A stretch of 64,000 nucleotides of DNA from Rachicladosporium sp. CCFEE 5018 (GCA_002077045.2 KZ111141.1:191411-255410); one strand, 5' to 3'; shown: positions 51,800-62,730, numbered from the stretch's first letter. The notes: generated from the sequence alone by a model not told the origin. A program made the numbers and translations.

Positions 51800-54217
51800 C
51801 TATATACCATTGTATACGAATGCTGCCCATAAGATCGGGTCGCCTTTGTCCTGATTACCAGCACTTCTGGAGGCATTTGCCAGATCGATCACTGCTTCGT
51901 GCAGGGCGACAGCATCGTCATCGCTCTGCTTGAGGTACTCGTAGAACTTTCGCAAGGTCTCAAGTGCTGAGCGCTCGTCAACTCGCCAAAGTGCACCGAC
52001 TATGCCTTCGAAACCAGCAAGCTGAAGAGCTGCTACAATGTTGACGCCTTCATCTTGTTCACCTTCCACTCCGCTGTTGGCGGTGAAGCAAGCTGATAAA
52101 AAGGCTTTGCGCCCGCGTACAGGGTTGGACTGTTTGATCAAGTCCACCGTCAGTGGGGCTGTCTTCCAGTCCTGGAGCAGCAACGTACTCTTAAAAGGGT
52201 TGTCAAAGTTTGTATCCCCATGGCATGAGAACAGTATTCGCTTGATCTCATCTCGAGCTAAGATTGTCAAGACCTGCTCTGATGAGGGTTGATCAGCGCA
52301 TTCGACACTGGCGAATCTGCTGCGCACGACTTCAATCTCGGCGTCGACGAGGTCTAAGTCTGGCCAATCTGGTGTCTTTCGCATGGCCACAATGGCAACT
52401 GTTTGTTCGTCCAACGATGTAGCCTGGTGCTCATCTAGCAACCTGCTGAATGTTCTGACGCTTGAGCTGTACGATGAGACTACCCTATTGCATACGTTTT
52501 TGTTGGTGTGCATTCCTAGGCCAGCGGCGTGGATCGGATACAACGCCAGGACTCCAGTGAGGATCCACTGGACACGAGGCGCCCGGCGAACATCTTCATA
52601 GGCCACTCGGTGCCCCAGATCGTTCAGAACAGGCTCCGCAACTCGAGACCAAAGCTTCTTGAGCATCGCTGTCAAGTCCTTCCACAAGATCGCATACTGG
52701 CTGGACTGGAGATTATCATTGGCCAAAGCCTGTTGGATTTTCCAGCTCGATGTGGCGACATCATTCTCGCTCAAATGTGGCAACGAGATACTCTTGATAC
52801 AGCCTTTGGACATAACTATGGCGTCGCTCTTTATGTCTGTGATGCTGATCACGACGATATCATGACTCCTGCACAGCTGCTTGCAGTCCTCCTTAGAGAG
52901 GAAGGTCCTCGGATGAAGCCCGCGAACAACGCATTGCTGACGTGCTTCACAATAATCGTCGTAGAGTTGCCTTCGAGTCGAATATAGCTCATCTTGCATG
53001 CTTGATCTGTAGAGTCGCATCTTTGCATCCGCTAACCTGCTCGAAAGCGCGCTATCCTCTGATGACAAGGCCTCATGCGGTTGTGGCGGAGTCACTTCCA
53101 TCACACCATCGAGCTCGTCTCCCTGGAATGAAGTTGCTATGCCACGTCCTTCCTCCAAGATAGCAAGGGCTTCGTAGGGCCCACTCCCAGCCGCCAATCT
53201 AGCCGCAGCGGCGTATCGACTTATGCCATACATGCTCAGCAAGAGCTTTCGTCGATCATCGTGTATTGACATGAGCGCAATGTCGACTGTGAGGTGAACA
53301 GCCTCCTCCAGGAATGTACTGCACTTTCCAAGGAAGCCTGATTGCAAGGGTCTGGGCAACTTCTGAATGTAGAGCACGAATGTCATGCTATTCTCCAAAA
53401 GCGCTAGCAATCTTCGCGGACGAATCTTGAACGCCTCGAGCATCATATTGACAGCTTTGGTACCGTACTCCTCGGTTTGGTCTAGACTGACAGCCGGGTC
53501 TTGTTCACAGCGGAAGCGGTAGGCTCGTTGGAGATAAAAGGCTCGGGTGGCTTTGCAATCATGAAGCTCGTCCAGATCATGCTCGTCGATGTAGCTTAGT
53601 CTCTGGCTGTTTGCCTTCATTGACATTTCGAGATATGACCACTCGTTCAGCAGATCGAAAAGCGATAAGGCGGCCATCGCTTTGGTCTTGAATACATTAC
53701 TGGCAACATCTGCTGACGTTATTGAGCTTATCAGAAGCTCTGCATCCTGAGCAGCTCTCAAGGTAGTACGCAACACATCGATGGGGTCCTGGCTGACCAA
53801 CGTTGCTTGAGCGTACAAGCAAGACACAAGGGTGGTTTTGCGTGAAATGAGCAGTTCTCGAGCAGCATCACCATCAAGCTTCCTAGTGTGACCAATCGAG
53901 GCTTCGGCACACCCGACTGCCTCTTCAAGATCTTTTTCAGAGCTAAATTCAGTGCCCTGCGCGAGGAAACAACGTGCACAAAGATCAGCAAATCCCGCAC
54001 TCTGCTCGTGGTCAGCTTGACCAACAAATTGGAACAGATCTTGGAGCATGAGAAGAGCGTCGCTGTTGAAGTCGTATTCGCTCGTCTTGTGATATTGTGC
54101 GTGAAGAGCTTCAGCGATGACGAGGCCGTGTTTCATCCGATCTGGACTGTTCGGAGGCAATGCTTTCCACAGCTTGAGCCCTTCCTCTACCAGCTGGTTT
54201 TGAGTCAAGTTTTCCAT
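51800..54217 (-). CDS. TPR-CHAT caspase-like protease
   Basis: Intronless, 805 residues. Residues about 1-440 are helical TPR-like repeats. After a helical middle part comes a CHAT domain (about 530-805), a caspase-related cysteine protease fold. The catalytic dyad is visible: His666 in LFSCHGDTNFDNP and Cys710 in KAFLSACFTANSG, with the preceding VQWILTGVLALYPIHAAGL and the conserved C-terminal GALWRVDE and WAAFVYNG blocks. CHAT proteases paired with gasdermins cut the gasdermin to release the pore-forming part. Here the gene faces the gasdermin-like gene 3' end to 3' end. The TPR part is the likely sensor or partner-binding region (inference). The start is the first ATG, with no upstream extension needed. 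Confidence 0.9.
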   Translation of the reverse strand: MENLTQNQLVEEGLKLWKALPPNSPDRMKHGLVIAEALHAQYHKTSEYDFNSDALLMLQDLFQFVGQADHEQSAGFADLCARCFLAQGTEFSSEKDLEEAVGCAEASIGHTRKLDGDAARELLISRKTTLVSCLYAQATLVSQDPIDVLRTTLRAAQDAELLISSITSADVASNVFKTKAMAALSLFDLLNEWSYLEMSMKANSQRLSYIDEHDLDELHDCKATRAFYLQRAYRFRCEQDPAVSLDQTEEYGTKAVNMMLEAFKIRPRRLLALLENSMTFVLYIQKLPRPLQSGFLGKCSTFLEEAVHLTVDIALMSIHDDRRKLLLSMYGISRYAAAARLAAGSGPYEALAILEEGRGIATSFQGDELDGVMEVTPPQPHEALSSEDSALSSRLADAKMRLYRSSMQDELYSTRRQLYDDYCEARQQCVVRGLHPRTFLSKEDCKQLCRSHDIVVISITDIKSDAIVMSKGCIKSISLPHLSENDVATSSWKIQQALANDNLQSSQYAILWKDLTAMLKKLWSRVAEPVLNDLGHRVAYEDVRRAPRVQWILTGVLALYPIHAAGLGMHTNKNVCNRVVSSYSSSVRTFSRLLDEHQATSLDEQTVAIVAMRKTPDWPDLDLVDAEIEVVRSRFASVECADQPSSEQVLTILARDEIKRILFSCHGDTNFDNPFKSTLLLQDWKTAPLTVDLIKQSNPVRGRKAFLSACFTANSGVEGEQDEGVNIVAALQLAGFEGIVGALWRVDERSALETLRKFYEYLKQSDDDAVALHEAVIDLANASRSAGNQDKGDPILWAAFVYNGI

Positions 54218-54786
54218 TGATGGCCGCAGCGGAGGACGGTGTCACAAGCCTGTCGCGTGCAACACACGGCCGGTAACATGCAGCAGTACATCAACGATTA
54301 GGTACGCCAACGAGAAGGGTAGTGACATCTGCAAAATGCACCAGTGACTGCCAGAGTATTGACGAGGTCATGTCGTGTAGAAGTGGTCTGCTACCGTGCT
54401 TGTGTCACTCGAACTCTTCACGGAAGCTGCCATGCGCGGAAGCCGTGCAGCTGCGTTGGTCTAGGTAGCCAGACCTGGACACGAAGGCTGCATGCTCTAG
54501 CTGCAAAGCATGGGGGATGTGCATGTACCTTACCCTTTGCCCCTGGGGGATCTTGGATCGTCCTGCGATTGCCCGACTTGCGTTTGCGTCCGAGCTTTGT
54601 TGCTGGTTGACAGGCATCGATGCACAACTTTATGTCGTGATGCAATTGTACAAAGCGCATTGTATGAGACACTGCAGCACACGTGGTCCCAGAGACGCAG
54701 AATCACACGAGACCTGGTGTCACTGCAGTAGTATGATGGAGTGAATCGGCTCATCAAAGTTGGCTTCTCCCCCTCACCCATCCAAC
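54218..54786. other. Divergent promoter region of CHAT and Atg38-like genes
   Basis: No gene supported. A minus-strand frame at 54530-55093 is antisense to the first exons of the next gene and looks random. Confidence 0.4.
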
Positions 54787-56352
54787 ATGGCTGAAGTGGC
54801 ACCCTTGACATCGGTGAGTGAACCAGATTATCTGTACGCGTACCTGCAGCTGAATGGCATGTACAGGCACATACGCATGCACGCAATGCGGCACAATCTA
54901 CGAAGACGTCGCAGTGGGAGGAGGCTGCCCGTGAACATAGCCGCGCCGCATCAGATCTTGGCCGAGCAACCAAAGACACAGGCGACCACGAGGTTGGTAA
55001 ACGTTCGAATGTCGAGGTTGTATATCGGATGCTAATTAGTGTAGGCTCTTCGCACGTTGAGACTGCTCGAAGCGCAACACCAGAAGCTGGCACAGATCAT
55101 CAAGTCTCAGGCTACTGCGCATGTTGCTGAAGTCGCCACCACTCTAGCCGAGTCGAGTACCACGAAGCCCCGGATCGAGGACCGCAAAGCATCCGAGGCC
55201 AATACCGAGAAGCCTGTTACTGCGAACACGAAGCCTGCAACCAAGACCACATCCGCCTTGGCTGCAGCGAGATTGATCTCACGCACACGTGAATCATCGC
55301 CAAGTCTTGCTCGCGACATTGCTTCCAGACGTGGCATACCCCAGCCTAGCAAGGTCAACCTCGTCCAAGCTGCCGGAGGATCAGCACGGCAGACTTCTCC
55401 CGATGCTCGACGCCGTGCTGCTGGCAATGTGCCGCCTCAAATTCCCACGTCTGTGATGGAGAGCCAACGAAAGCTGCCAAGGAGACCTCACAAGCCTGAT
55501 GAGGAGGACGGCTTCGCGAGCTTCTATAGCATCATCACGAATGGCACGATGTCAAAGCTGTCGTCTGTACTCGCCTACGCAGGACTACCGCTCACATCGG
55601 AGGAAGCGATTGTACCCGAACCCGAGACTACACGTAAGGAAGAGAGGCGCACTGTCACCGCCACCAATGATCCCGACGTCAAGCGCCTGATCTCAAAAGC
55701 GGCTCTCAAGGCTGTCGAAGATTCCCATCACGAGCGTGGTACGCCCGGTCACGTCTTCGGTCCAGCCGAAAGCTTCTACGTTGTGCAGACAGGAGGAGGC
55801 ACATATTCTTACGCCGACATCGCCAAAGCCCGCACACAGCTCAGTAACATCGGCGAAGACGACGAGGACTCCTTCGTAGACGCCCGGGAAGCTCAGGCCC
55901 GGCCGTCCTCGCCCCATCACAGTCGCGCTTCCACCGCAGCACGCCGCAGCTCCTTCGGCAAAAACCGCACAGCCGAGGAACTCGAACTCGAAAACACAAC
56001 TCTCAAAACAACGCTCGAGCACCTCGCCTCGCGGCTGCAGAACTTCGAAGTCCACGCCCAAGACGCCTCGATGATGGCCATGAGCATGGCATCCCTGCAC
56101 CACTCGCCTACTCAACCGCATCACCCGCCGCAGCAGGATGCGGCGACGAGAGTAAAGGAGCTGGAAGCGCAGATGCGGGAGCAGGGCGAGCAGACAGTGG
56201 CGCTGGAGAAGATGGCGGAGAAGCAGGAGAGGAAAATTAGGGCTTATCATGCGAAGTGGGAGGAGTTGAAGAAGAGTGCCAAGGAGAAGGAGAGGGTGAG
56301 GAAGGAGAGGGCTGAGGGGGTGGGGAAGGAGGGCGAAGGTGAAGAGGGTTAA
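54787..56352 (+). CDS. Atg38/NRBF2-like MIT and coiled-coil protein (probable)
   Basis: Three exons, join(54787..54813, 54867..54992, 55045..56352), 486 residues; donors GTGAGT and GTTGGT, acceptors TACAG and TGTAG, all phase 0. Exons 2-3 together encode a helical N-terminal domain (about 10-65: AHTHARNAAQSTKTSQWEEA, LRTLRLLEAQHQKLAQIIKS) that resembles the MIT domain of Atg38/NRBF2, a subunit of autophagy PI3-kinase complex I. A disordered basic/Ser region follows. Then a conserved-looking block DGFASFYSIITNGTMSKLSS (about 200-225), typical of a fungal family. The end is coiled coil (about 360-486: LELENTTLKTTLEHLASRL, VKELEAQMREQGEQ, then a Lys/Glu run). The Atg38 call is an inference from domain order. 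Confidence 0.62.
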
Positions 56353-57181
56353 ATGTTCGACACCTGCTGCCAAATCCTGCAATAGATCAGTCCCCTCGAT
56401 ATACAGCTGAAGTGGATCGCTCCTAACAAAGACGACCTGGGCTCATGCCTGTCACGGCACACTACCTTCACGTTATGCCTGGTTTAATGCAGAGACTTGA
56501 TGCTACCTTTTTCACATTGCCCTGGCCTTTTGACCGGCGCGTGGAGAAGATGCACAGCAAATATGCACCTCAAGCATGGTGAGGTCGTCGCAATGAACGC
56601 TGCGAGTCGCAAGTCCCGACCTGATACACCATCGCGACCAGATTCTCTAACCGTGCCGCGACACAGCACACGGAGATGTAGTGATCTCTGCTGCCATGCG
56701 GTACTACCACAGTATTTTGGAGAGAGACAATGTGATCCTCGAGATATGGCTCACTACCACACTCCGATGTTCCAGCCGCTAGTACGTCTACTTCATCATC
56801 CGAATACAACACTGAAGTCAACCTGCCCGCCACGCGGCAGCCCATCCCGACTCGCGCGCGCCGCTAGGGCCAAACATCCGAGACGGATTTGGCTTATGGA
56901 CCCCTGCAGATCTTGCGTCGTACCTGCATGGGTGGGAATAGTGCTGCATCAAGGATCCGCCACTTGCGTGGACCGTTGCCGGGTTGGTAAACATCTGCTT
57001 GTTTCCTCTACGTCCTGTCACTCCTTGTGTGTTGGCGATCTGTACATACACCGGACTTACATTTGGAAACTCACACTCGCTAAGAGGAGAATACTGCGAC
57101 GGAGAACACAGCATAGAGGAGCTCAGTGAGCGCATAACGGACCCGGACTCAACCCCGACAACCCATCTCTGCTTCACGACA
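56353..57181. other. Intergenic region, no gene recognised
   Basis: A plus-strand frame at 56497-57129 lacks domains and fungal-like composition. The region should hold the promoter of the next gene. Confidence 0.4.
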
Positions 57182-58280
57182 ATGGCCTCCGGTGGTCGCT
57201 ACTACTCGCAATCCTACGACCTGGTCGACAACCCTGCCAACAACAGCGCGCCCTCACACCCAACACCCCTCCCAGTGCACTCCGCAGTCAACGACGCCGA
57301 CTACGAAGACTACTCGAACTACCAGAAACACAACCCCGACCACGATGACTTTGACCTCCCGCCCCGGCCAGCCGCGCCGCGGAGATCGCAAGGCCGCGGC
57401 TGGTCCTTGCGGCGCAAGATCGTCATATGGGGCGGTGTTGCGCTGTTGGTCATACTGATCATCGCAGCCATCGCCGGTGGAGTGAGCGCGAGTAAGAAAG
57501 GCGACGGCGACAACGGGCCTTGGACTTACGTGCCTTTCAAGACAGATGCGAAGGTCACGAGCGCGTTGGCTTTCGGGAACGGGAGCGCGACGAACAATAT
57601 TCTAGATCAGGATGGGGTGGCAGGAAAGGATGAGTATGTGATGTACAGCGGGGATTGGAAGGCTTATCCGGAGAAGGACAAGTGGATTACGTTTGAGAGG
57701 TTGTATTATGGGAATCTGGCGAATATGGAGACGGCTTGTGAGGTCAATAAGGTGGGGAAGAATAATTCGTGAGTCGTCCTGCTGAAAGCCACGCAACAGT
57801 TGAGAGATTGATCACTGATAAGTGTGTGACAGACCTGCCGAGCAAAACGCAATCTGGGCCGCCGTGCAAGCCCTCGCAGCCCAATCCTTCGTCGACCACC
57901 GGTTCATTCTGGCAGTGATTCTGCAAGAATCCGCCGGCTGCGTCAGAGTAGGCGAAACCGTCTCCAACGGCCACCTCACACAGGTCACAAACCCAGGTCT
58001 CATGCAATCCCACAACGGCACGGGCTTCAACTCCAACGCGCCCAATGCTAGCATCTTCGCCATGGTACAGGATGGCACTCAAGGAACGCAGCATGGCGAC
58101 GGACTTGTACAGAACCTCAACTACTACGGAAATCTGTTCTGGGCTGCGAGAGGGTACAACTCGGGCTTCATTCCTGACGAGAAGAACTTGAGTGCCGCGG
58201 GCGGGGCGACGGAGTGTTATGTCAACGATATCGCGAATCGGTTGACGGGGTGGGCGAATGCCACGAGTTTGTGTCATTAG
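57182..58280 (+). CDS. Type II membrane protein with lysozyme/transglycosylase-like domain
   Basis: Two exons, join(57182..57768, 57833..58280), 344 residues; GTGAGT to TGACAG, in phase. A disordered, Pro/Asp-rich cytosolic N-terminus (1-75) is followed by a basic patch and one membrane helix (IVIWGGVALLVILIIAAIAGGV, about 81-102), so the rest faces outside. The outer domain has WTYVPFKTDAK, then after the intron EQNAIWAAVQALAAQSFVDHRFILAVILQESAG and NPGLMQSHNGTG. The Q-E-S-x-G and GLMQ elements are those of SLT/goose-type lysozyme folds, with the Glu of LQESAG as likely catalytic acid. The domain ends LFWAARGYNSGFIPDEKN. The family occurs in filamentous fungi, but its substrate is not known to me; chitin or bacterial peptidoglycan are possibilities. 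Confidence 0.8.
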
Positions 58281-58663
58281 GTCGAGGGGGAGGTTGTGTT
58301 TGGGTGGGCATAGCGAAGGCGTTTATGGGGCGAGAGGACATCATGCGCTAAGCGCAGGGGCTGGGACGGAAATGTTAGTCTACGAGGGAGTGTATATCAT
58401 GAGTACAGAGGATCAGAAACAAGGCCTGTCTAAAGTGAGCGTAGGAGACCAAAGTGTGCATGAGTGGGGCACTTCACTCGAAATTCTGCCAGTCCACCCC
58501 GCCAAGGCGAGGACAGGTTGACGTTACATGCACGCGAGCATCTTTGAACAATAGTGACCCGTATTTTGAAGGACAGTTCTCGTAGTTATACATCTACTCC
58601 GAGTCACAGATGTCTCCTCCTCGCATGCCCCCTCAATAGCGACTTCCACCACTCCCCGCAACC
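58281..58663. other. Intergenic region before srp72
   Basis: No gene seen; it holds the srp72 promoter. Confidence 0.4.
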
Positions 58664-60586
58664 ATGGCCTCCACACTCACCTCCCTCCTCTCGAAAAGCA
58701 CGATAGAGGACCACGCCGAGATCCTCTCCGCCGCTCAGAAGAGCATCACACAATCGAAAGGCGGGACCTCGGATGTCAACGCCCAACGCACAGCCCTTGT
58801 CGCCCTGCTAAAACTCGATCGCTTCGCCGAAGCAGTTGCTTTCGTCGACACCTACCCAAAGCTAAAAGAAGAGGCACGGCTAGAGTATGCCTACACGCTG
58901 TACAAAGCCGGACGACCAGCAGAAGCAGCGGAGATCGCCGCAAAGGGCTCAGACGGGGGCAGAGGATTGAGACATGTCGAAGCACAGTCACGGTATCGGG
59001 CTGAAGATTTCGTGAGAGCACGAGAAATATACTCAAAGCTCAGCGAAGAGCAGGAGGAAGACGCGGAGGCAGATCTGCGAGTTAATGCTGGGGCGACGGA
59101 AGTGCAGCTACAATTCACCGGCGCACCATCGAAGAAGCGAAAAGTCGAGCGTGAGGATCTGGAGGCTTTTGAGACGGCTTACAACGCCGCGTGCGGATGC
59201 ATTGCGCGCAATGAGCTGGGACAGGCTGAAGTGCTGTTGAAGCGCGCTGAGGCGCTTGCAGGGGATCTGAGCGAGGCGGAGAGGGAAGCTGAGATCGGGC
59301 CGATCAGGGCGCAGAGGGTGTATGTGCTGCTTCGGCTGGGGAAGAAGGGGGAGGCTGAGGCGCTGGCGAAGGAGGTGAAGGCTGAGGCGCTGGAGGATGA
59401 GACGTCGATACATGTTGCGAGGGTGAATGGCATGTTGGCTGGGCGGAAGGGGGAGGGGAATGCGTTCTTGGAGGAGAGGATGCTGGGCAAGGACATCGAG
59501 GAGGATGGTACCGACAAGCCATTCGGATATCAGAAGATCGTGCTGAACGAGAATCAATTTGCGTTGGATTTGGGCATGATGAAATTTGGAGGGTTGAAGA
59601 CTTCGACACAGGCGGTGCTTGGGAAGCAGGATGCGCCTACACTAGATCGCAAGATCAACAGCTTGGCCGTGATCAACGCCGCAGCTCATGCGAAGGGTCA
59701 GAGTGGAAAAGAGGCGCTGAAGCATATTCTGCCATTACTGGAGAAGCGACCGCATGACGTTGGATTGCTACTGACGATCGTACAGCTGTATATACTGACC
59801 GGCAATGCGCCTTCGGCCATCAACCTGGTGGAGAGATTCACCGACCGCCTGGAGCAAAGCGGCCACAGCGCAGACGACGTGCGCTACTCGCCTGGACTTG
59901 TGGGCGTCACAACAGCGCTCTACAATTCGCAAAACCGACGAGATCCAGCACGAGCAGCATTCGCCAGAGCAGCAGAGCACTGGCGAAGTAAAGGCAGCAA
60001 ATGGCCGGCAGGTGTGGCAGACCTCCTCAGAGCAGTCGGCAGCTCCCTTCTCGATTCCGAAGAACCCGAGCACCAGAAGCTAGCCAAAGCAATTTTCGCC
60101 GACCTCCACAAAGCCGATTCTACAGACCGCTACGCTACCGCCGGCCTTCTCGCATCCGGCTCAACAGACGCCGACAAATCATCCCTTGCACCCCTCCCCC
60201 GTCTCCTCGCCTCAATCGACGCCTCCTCCCTCGAATTCGCCGGAATCGCCCCCCTCCCTTGCCCCACAGCCCAATCCACAAAACGCCCAGCTCCGACATC
60301 CACTCCAGCAGCGCCTAAGCCGCACAAAAAGCCCCGGCCTGGCAAGCTACCGAAGGACTACGATCCAGCTAAGACGCCTGATCCGGAGCGCTGGCTACCA
60401 TTGAAGGACCGGAGTACCTATCGACCGCCTAAGGGGAAGAAGGGCAAGGGGAGGCGGGATATGCTTGCCCAGGGCGCTGTTGGAGGGGATGATAGTAAGG
60501 AGAGTTCGAGGCCCGGGACACCTGGGGGTGAGGTTGTGAAGGGGAAGGCGCCAGCGCCCGCGAAGAAGAAGGGGAAGAAGAAGTGA
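58664..60586 (+). CDS. srp72: Signal recognition particle subunit SRP72
   Basis: Intronless, 640 residues, full length. SRP72 binds SRP68 and 7S RNA in the particle that targets secretory proteins to the ER. The N-terminal ~520 residues are TPR-type helical pairs (VALLKLDRFAEAVAFVD, LEYAYTLYKAGRPAEAAEIA, AYNAACGCIARNELGQAEVLL, QKIVLNENQFALDL). The C-terminal RNA-binding signature is clear: KPRPGKLPKDYDPAKTPDPE followed by RWLPLKDRSTYRP, then a Lys/Gly-rich basic tail. The start has a good context (CAACCATGGCC). Codon third positions switch between C-rich and G-rich blocks along the gene. Confidence 0.96.
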   Translation: MASTLTSLLSKSTIEDHAEILSAAQKSITQSKGGTSDVNAQRTALVALLKLDRFAEAVAFVDTYPKLKEEARLEYAYTLYKAGRPAEAAEIAAKGSDGGRGLRHVEAQSRYRAEDFVRAREIYSKLSEEQEEDAEADLRVNAGATEVQLQFTGAPSKKRKVEREDLEAFETAYNAACGCIARNELGQAEVLLKRAEALAGDLSEAEREAEIGPIRAQRVYVLLRLGKKGEAEALAKEVKAEALEDETSIHVARVNGMLAGRKGEGNAFLEERMLGKDIEEDGTDKPFGYQKIVLNENQFALDLGMMKFGGLKTSTQAVLGKQDAPTLDRKINSLAVINAAAHAKGQSGKEALKHILPLLEKRPHDVGLLLTIVQLYILTGNAPSAINLVERFTDRLEQSGHSADDVRYSPGLVGVTTALYNSQNRRDPARAAFARAAEHWRSKGSKWPAGVADLLRAVGSSLLDSEEPEHQKLAKAIFADLHKADSTDRYATAGLLASGSTDADKSSLAPLPRLLASIDASSLEFAGIAPLPCPTAQSTKRPAPTSTPAAPKPHKKPRPGKLPKDYDPAKTPDPERWLPLKDRSTYRPPKGKKGKGRRDMLAQGAVGGDDSKESSRPGTPGGEVVKGKAPAPAKKKGKKK

Positions 60587-61000
60587 AACAGGGCAAAGAC
60601 GTGAGGTTCAGGGAGGGTGTGCAGTCTGTGCACGTATTGAGCGACTGACTTTACAGTGACTTGCGACCAGTGCTGGCGGCTACGAGCAAGGGACACGATT
60701 GAGTCCGGCATCGCTCTGCCTGTGAGCTGTAGGTATGGCGTGCTAGCTGCGGCCGAAGATAGTCCGTGTAGAGCTGTAGCTACAGCATGCTATAAGCAGG
60801 TGTAAGTACCTTCGTACCTCTCTCTCACCTCGGATATGATACACTTCTACTTGGACACGAGGACCGATTGAGGTAGCACCAAGCATTACTTGAGGGGAGC
60901 TCACGTCTCAATTTCGGAGCGGAACCCGCAGTATATTTCGTGTGCCGACTTCATATCATCACCACTCACCACTACAGCGACCGAAGGCGCAGTGCGAACC
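60587..61000. other. Intergenic region before the 2OG oxygenase gene
   Basis: srp72 3' flank and promoter of the next gene; no other feature recognised. Confidence 0.4.
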
Positions 61001-62205
61001 ATGGCTACCCAGACCCAGACGACGTCGGCGCGCGGCAAGACTCCTTTGCAGTATCAACAAGTCGCAGAGTCGACGCACGACTGTAAGCGAAAGACTGCGA
61101 GCGATAACATCCGATCAAGCTGACAATGTCTTCCAGTGGACTGGGCTGACCTCGTGACCCTCGATCTCTCCCACTTCGATGCACCTGGTGGCAAACAACG
61201 CCTTGCCGACCAGCTTCGAGACGCGGTGCATAACGTTGGCTTCTTGTGAGTCTACTGCATACTCCAGTCCCGAACTGCTATTAACGATGGCACCCTAGCT
61301 ACATCACCAACTTCGGGCTCACGCAATCCCAGATCGACCGCCAGTTCGGCATCGCCAAAGAGCTCTTCGCCCTCCCTACCGAAGAGAAGCTGCGTCACAG
61401 AGCCGACCTAGAACACGGCCACTACTCCGGGTACCGGCCGTTGGGGTCAATAGAACTCTTTCCCGGCCTCCGCGATAACGTCGAGATGTACAATGTCTTC
61501 CAGTATCTTCCGGAGCTGGAACGTTCGCATCCACAGTTAATTATCGACCACCGCGACGAGATCGAGACCTTCCAACGCCATGTAGCCGAAGACACAGTGC
61601 AGAAACTCCTCACGCTCATCGCCATAGTCCTCGAGCTCCCCGAAGACGCCCTAACAAACGGCCACAAATACAACGACGTCTCCGACTGTCATTTGAGGTA
61701 CATGATCTACCACGCCCGCACTCCGGAGGAGAACGCCAAGTATGACAACCTCTACTCGCGCGGGCACACGGACTTCGGGTCTCTCACCTTACTCTTCCGT
61801 CAACCCATCGCGGCCCTGCAAGTCCTCATGCCGGATGGGAAGTGGAAGTGGGTCAAGCCTCTCCCCGGCTCTATCACAGTCAACATCGCCGACGTTCTGG
61901 ATTTCTGGACCGCTGGGTACCTCAAATCTAGCATACATCGCGTCGTTGCGCCGCCGGAGGATCAGGCACATCTAGATCGCGTAGGAGTCCTATACTTCTT
62001 GCGACCGGCGCATGATTTGCGGTTGAAGGCACTTGATAGTCCTGTGTTGGAGCGACTGGGGTTTAGGCAGAAGGAGGGTATGGACGGGATTAAAGCGGGG
62101 GATTGGGTTAGGGCTAGGGTTAAGGGAAACTTGGATCGGGCTGTGGAGGGTGGAGCGAAGGAGAAGGAGGTTATCAAGGGGGTGAAGGTGAGGTTTTATG
62201 ATTGA
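61001..62205 (+). CDS. 2-oxoglutarate/Fe(II)-dependent oxygenase (isopenicillin N synthase-like)
   Basis: Three exons, join(61001..61082, 61137..61245, 61299..62205), 365 residues; donors GTAAGC and GTGAGT, acceptors TTCCAG and CCCTAG, in phase. N-terminal DIOX_N part: LVTLDLSHFDAPGGKQRLADQL and VGFFYITNFGL. Catalytic core: the iron-binding His-x-Asp in SRGHTDFGSLTLLFRQ and the distal His in SSIHRVVAPPE; the 2OG-binding Arg is in RVGVLYFLRP. The ITVNIADVLDFWTAGYLKS block is typical. Enzymes of this group hydroxylate or desaturate small molecules; in fungi many belong to secondary metabolism or detoxification. No biosynthetic backbone gene is near. The C-terminus is Lys-rich. GGGTTAGGGCTAGGGTT at 62105-62121 is ordinary coding sequence here. 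Confidence 0.92.
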
Positions 62206-62730
62206 GAGGTGGGAAGTGAGTTGTCCGATGTCTCAGATCAGCGGTGAAGCTATTCTAGACAACCGCGGCTGCTTGAAAACGTGCCACTCTACGCACAAGA
62301 GACAGCGTCTGAGTGTTCCTAGACCGCGAGAGGTTGACCAAGTCTCTCAATGTTGGTATGTCGCTCGAACCGCTGACGCGATTACGTCGATAGTAGCAGA
62401 CAAGTTGTGTCGCACTCTTCAGAGAGTCGAGAGAAGACGAGAAGTCTGTGGGGGGAGCACGTGATCGCGACGAAGTAGTGCTGGCGTGAGAGAAGAGGGT
62501 GCAAACATGTGAAGACATGGAGGCAGAGATATATGCAGATGTTGTGCTATCACGAGCTTCGATTCCACGTGCATGCTGTGCGCTACACCCGAAAACTCCG
62601 TGCTATGCAATGCACATGCTGTGCCATGCTCATGCTCTCATGACCCGATTGAGCCTTCCCCTTGGGCCCTCAACGCCCTCGCTAATACCAACCACTGTAC
62701 ACGAACATGCCATCAAGAGACCACCGCCCC
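62206..62730. other. Intergenic region, convergent 3' flanks
   Basis: Between converging genes. A Cys/His-rich frame on the plus strand (62499-62864) runs antisense into the next gene and is not supported. Confidence 0.4.

Noticed and set aside
62105..62121. Telomere-like GGGTTAGGGCTAGGGTT
   Set aside because: It lies inside the coding exon of the 2OG oxygenase (codons for V-R-A-R-V-K), is not a perfect TTAGGG array and sits far from any contig end.
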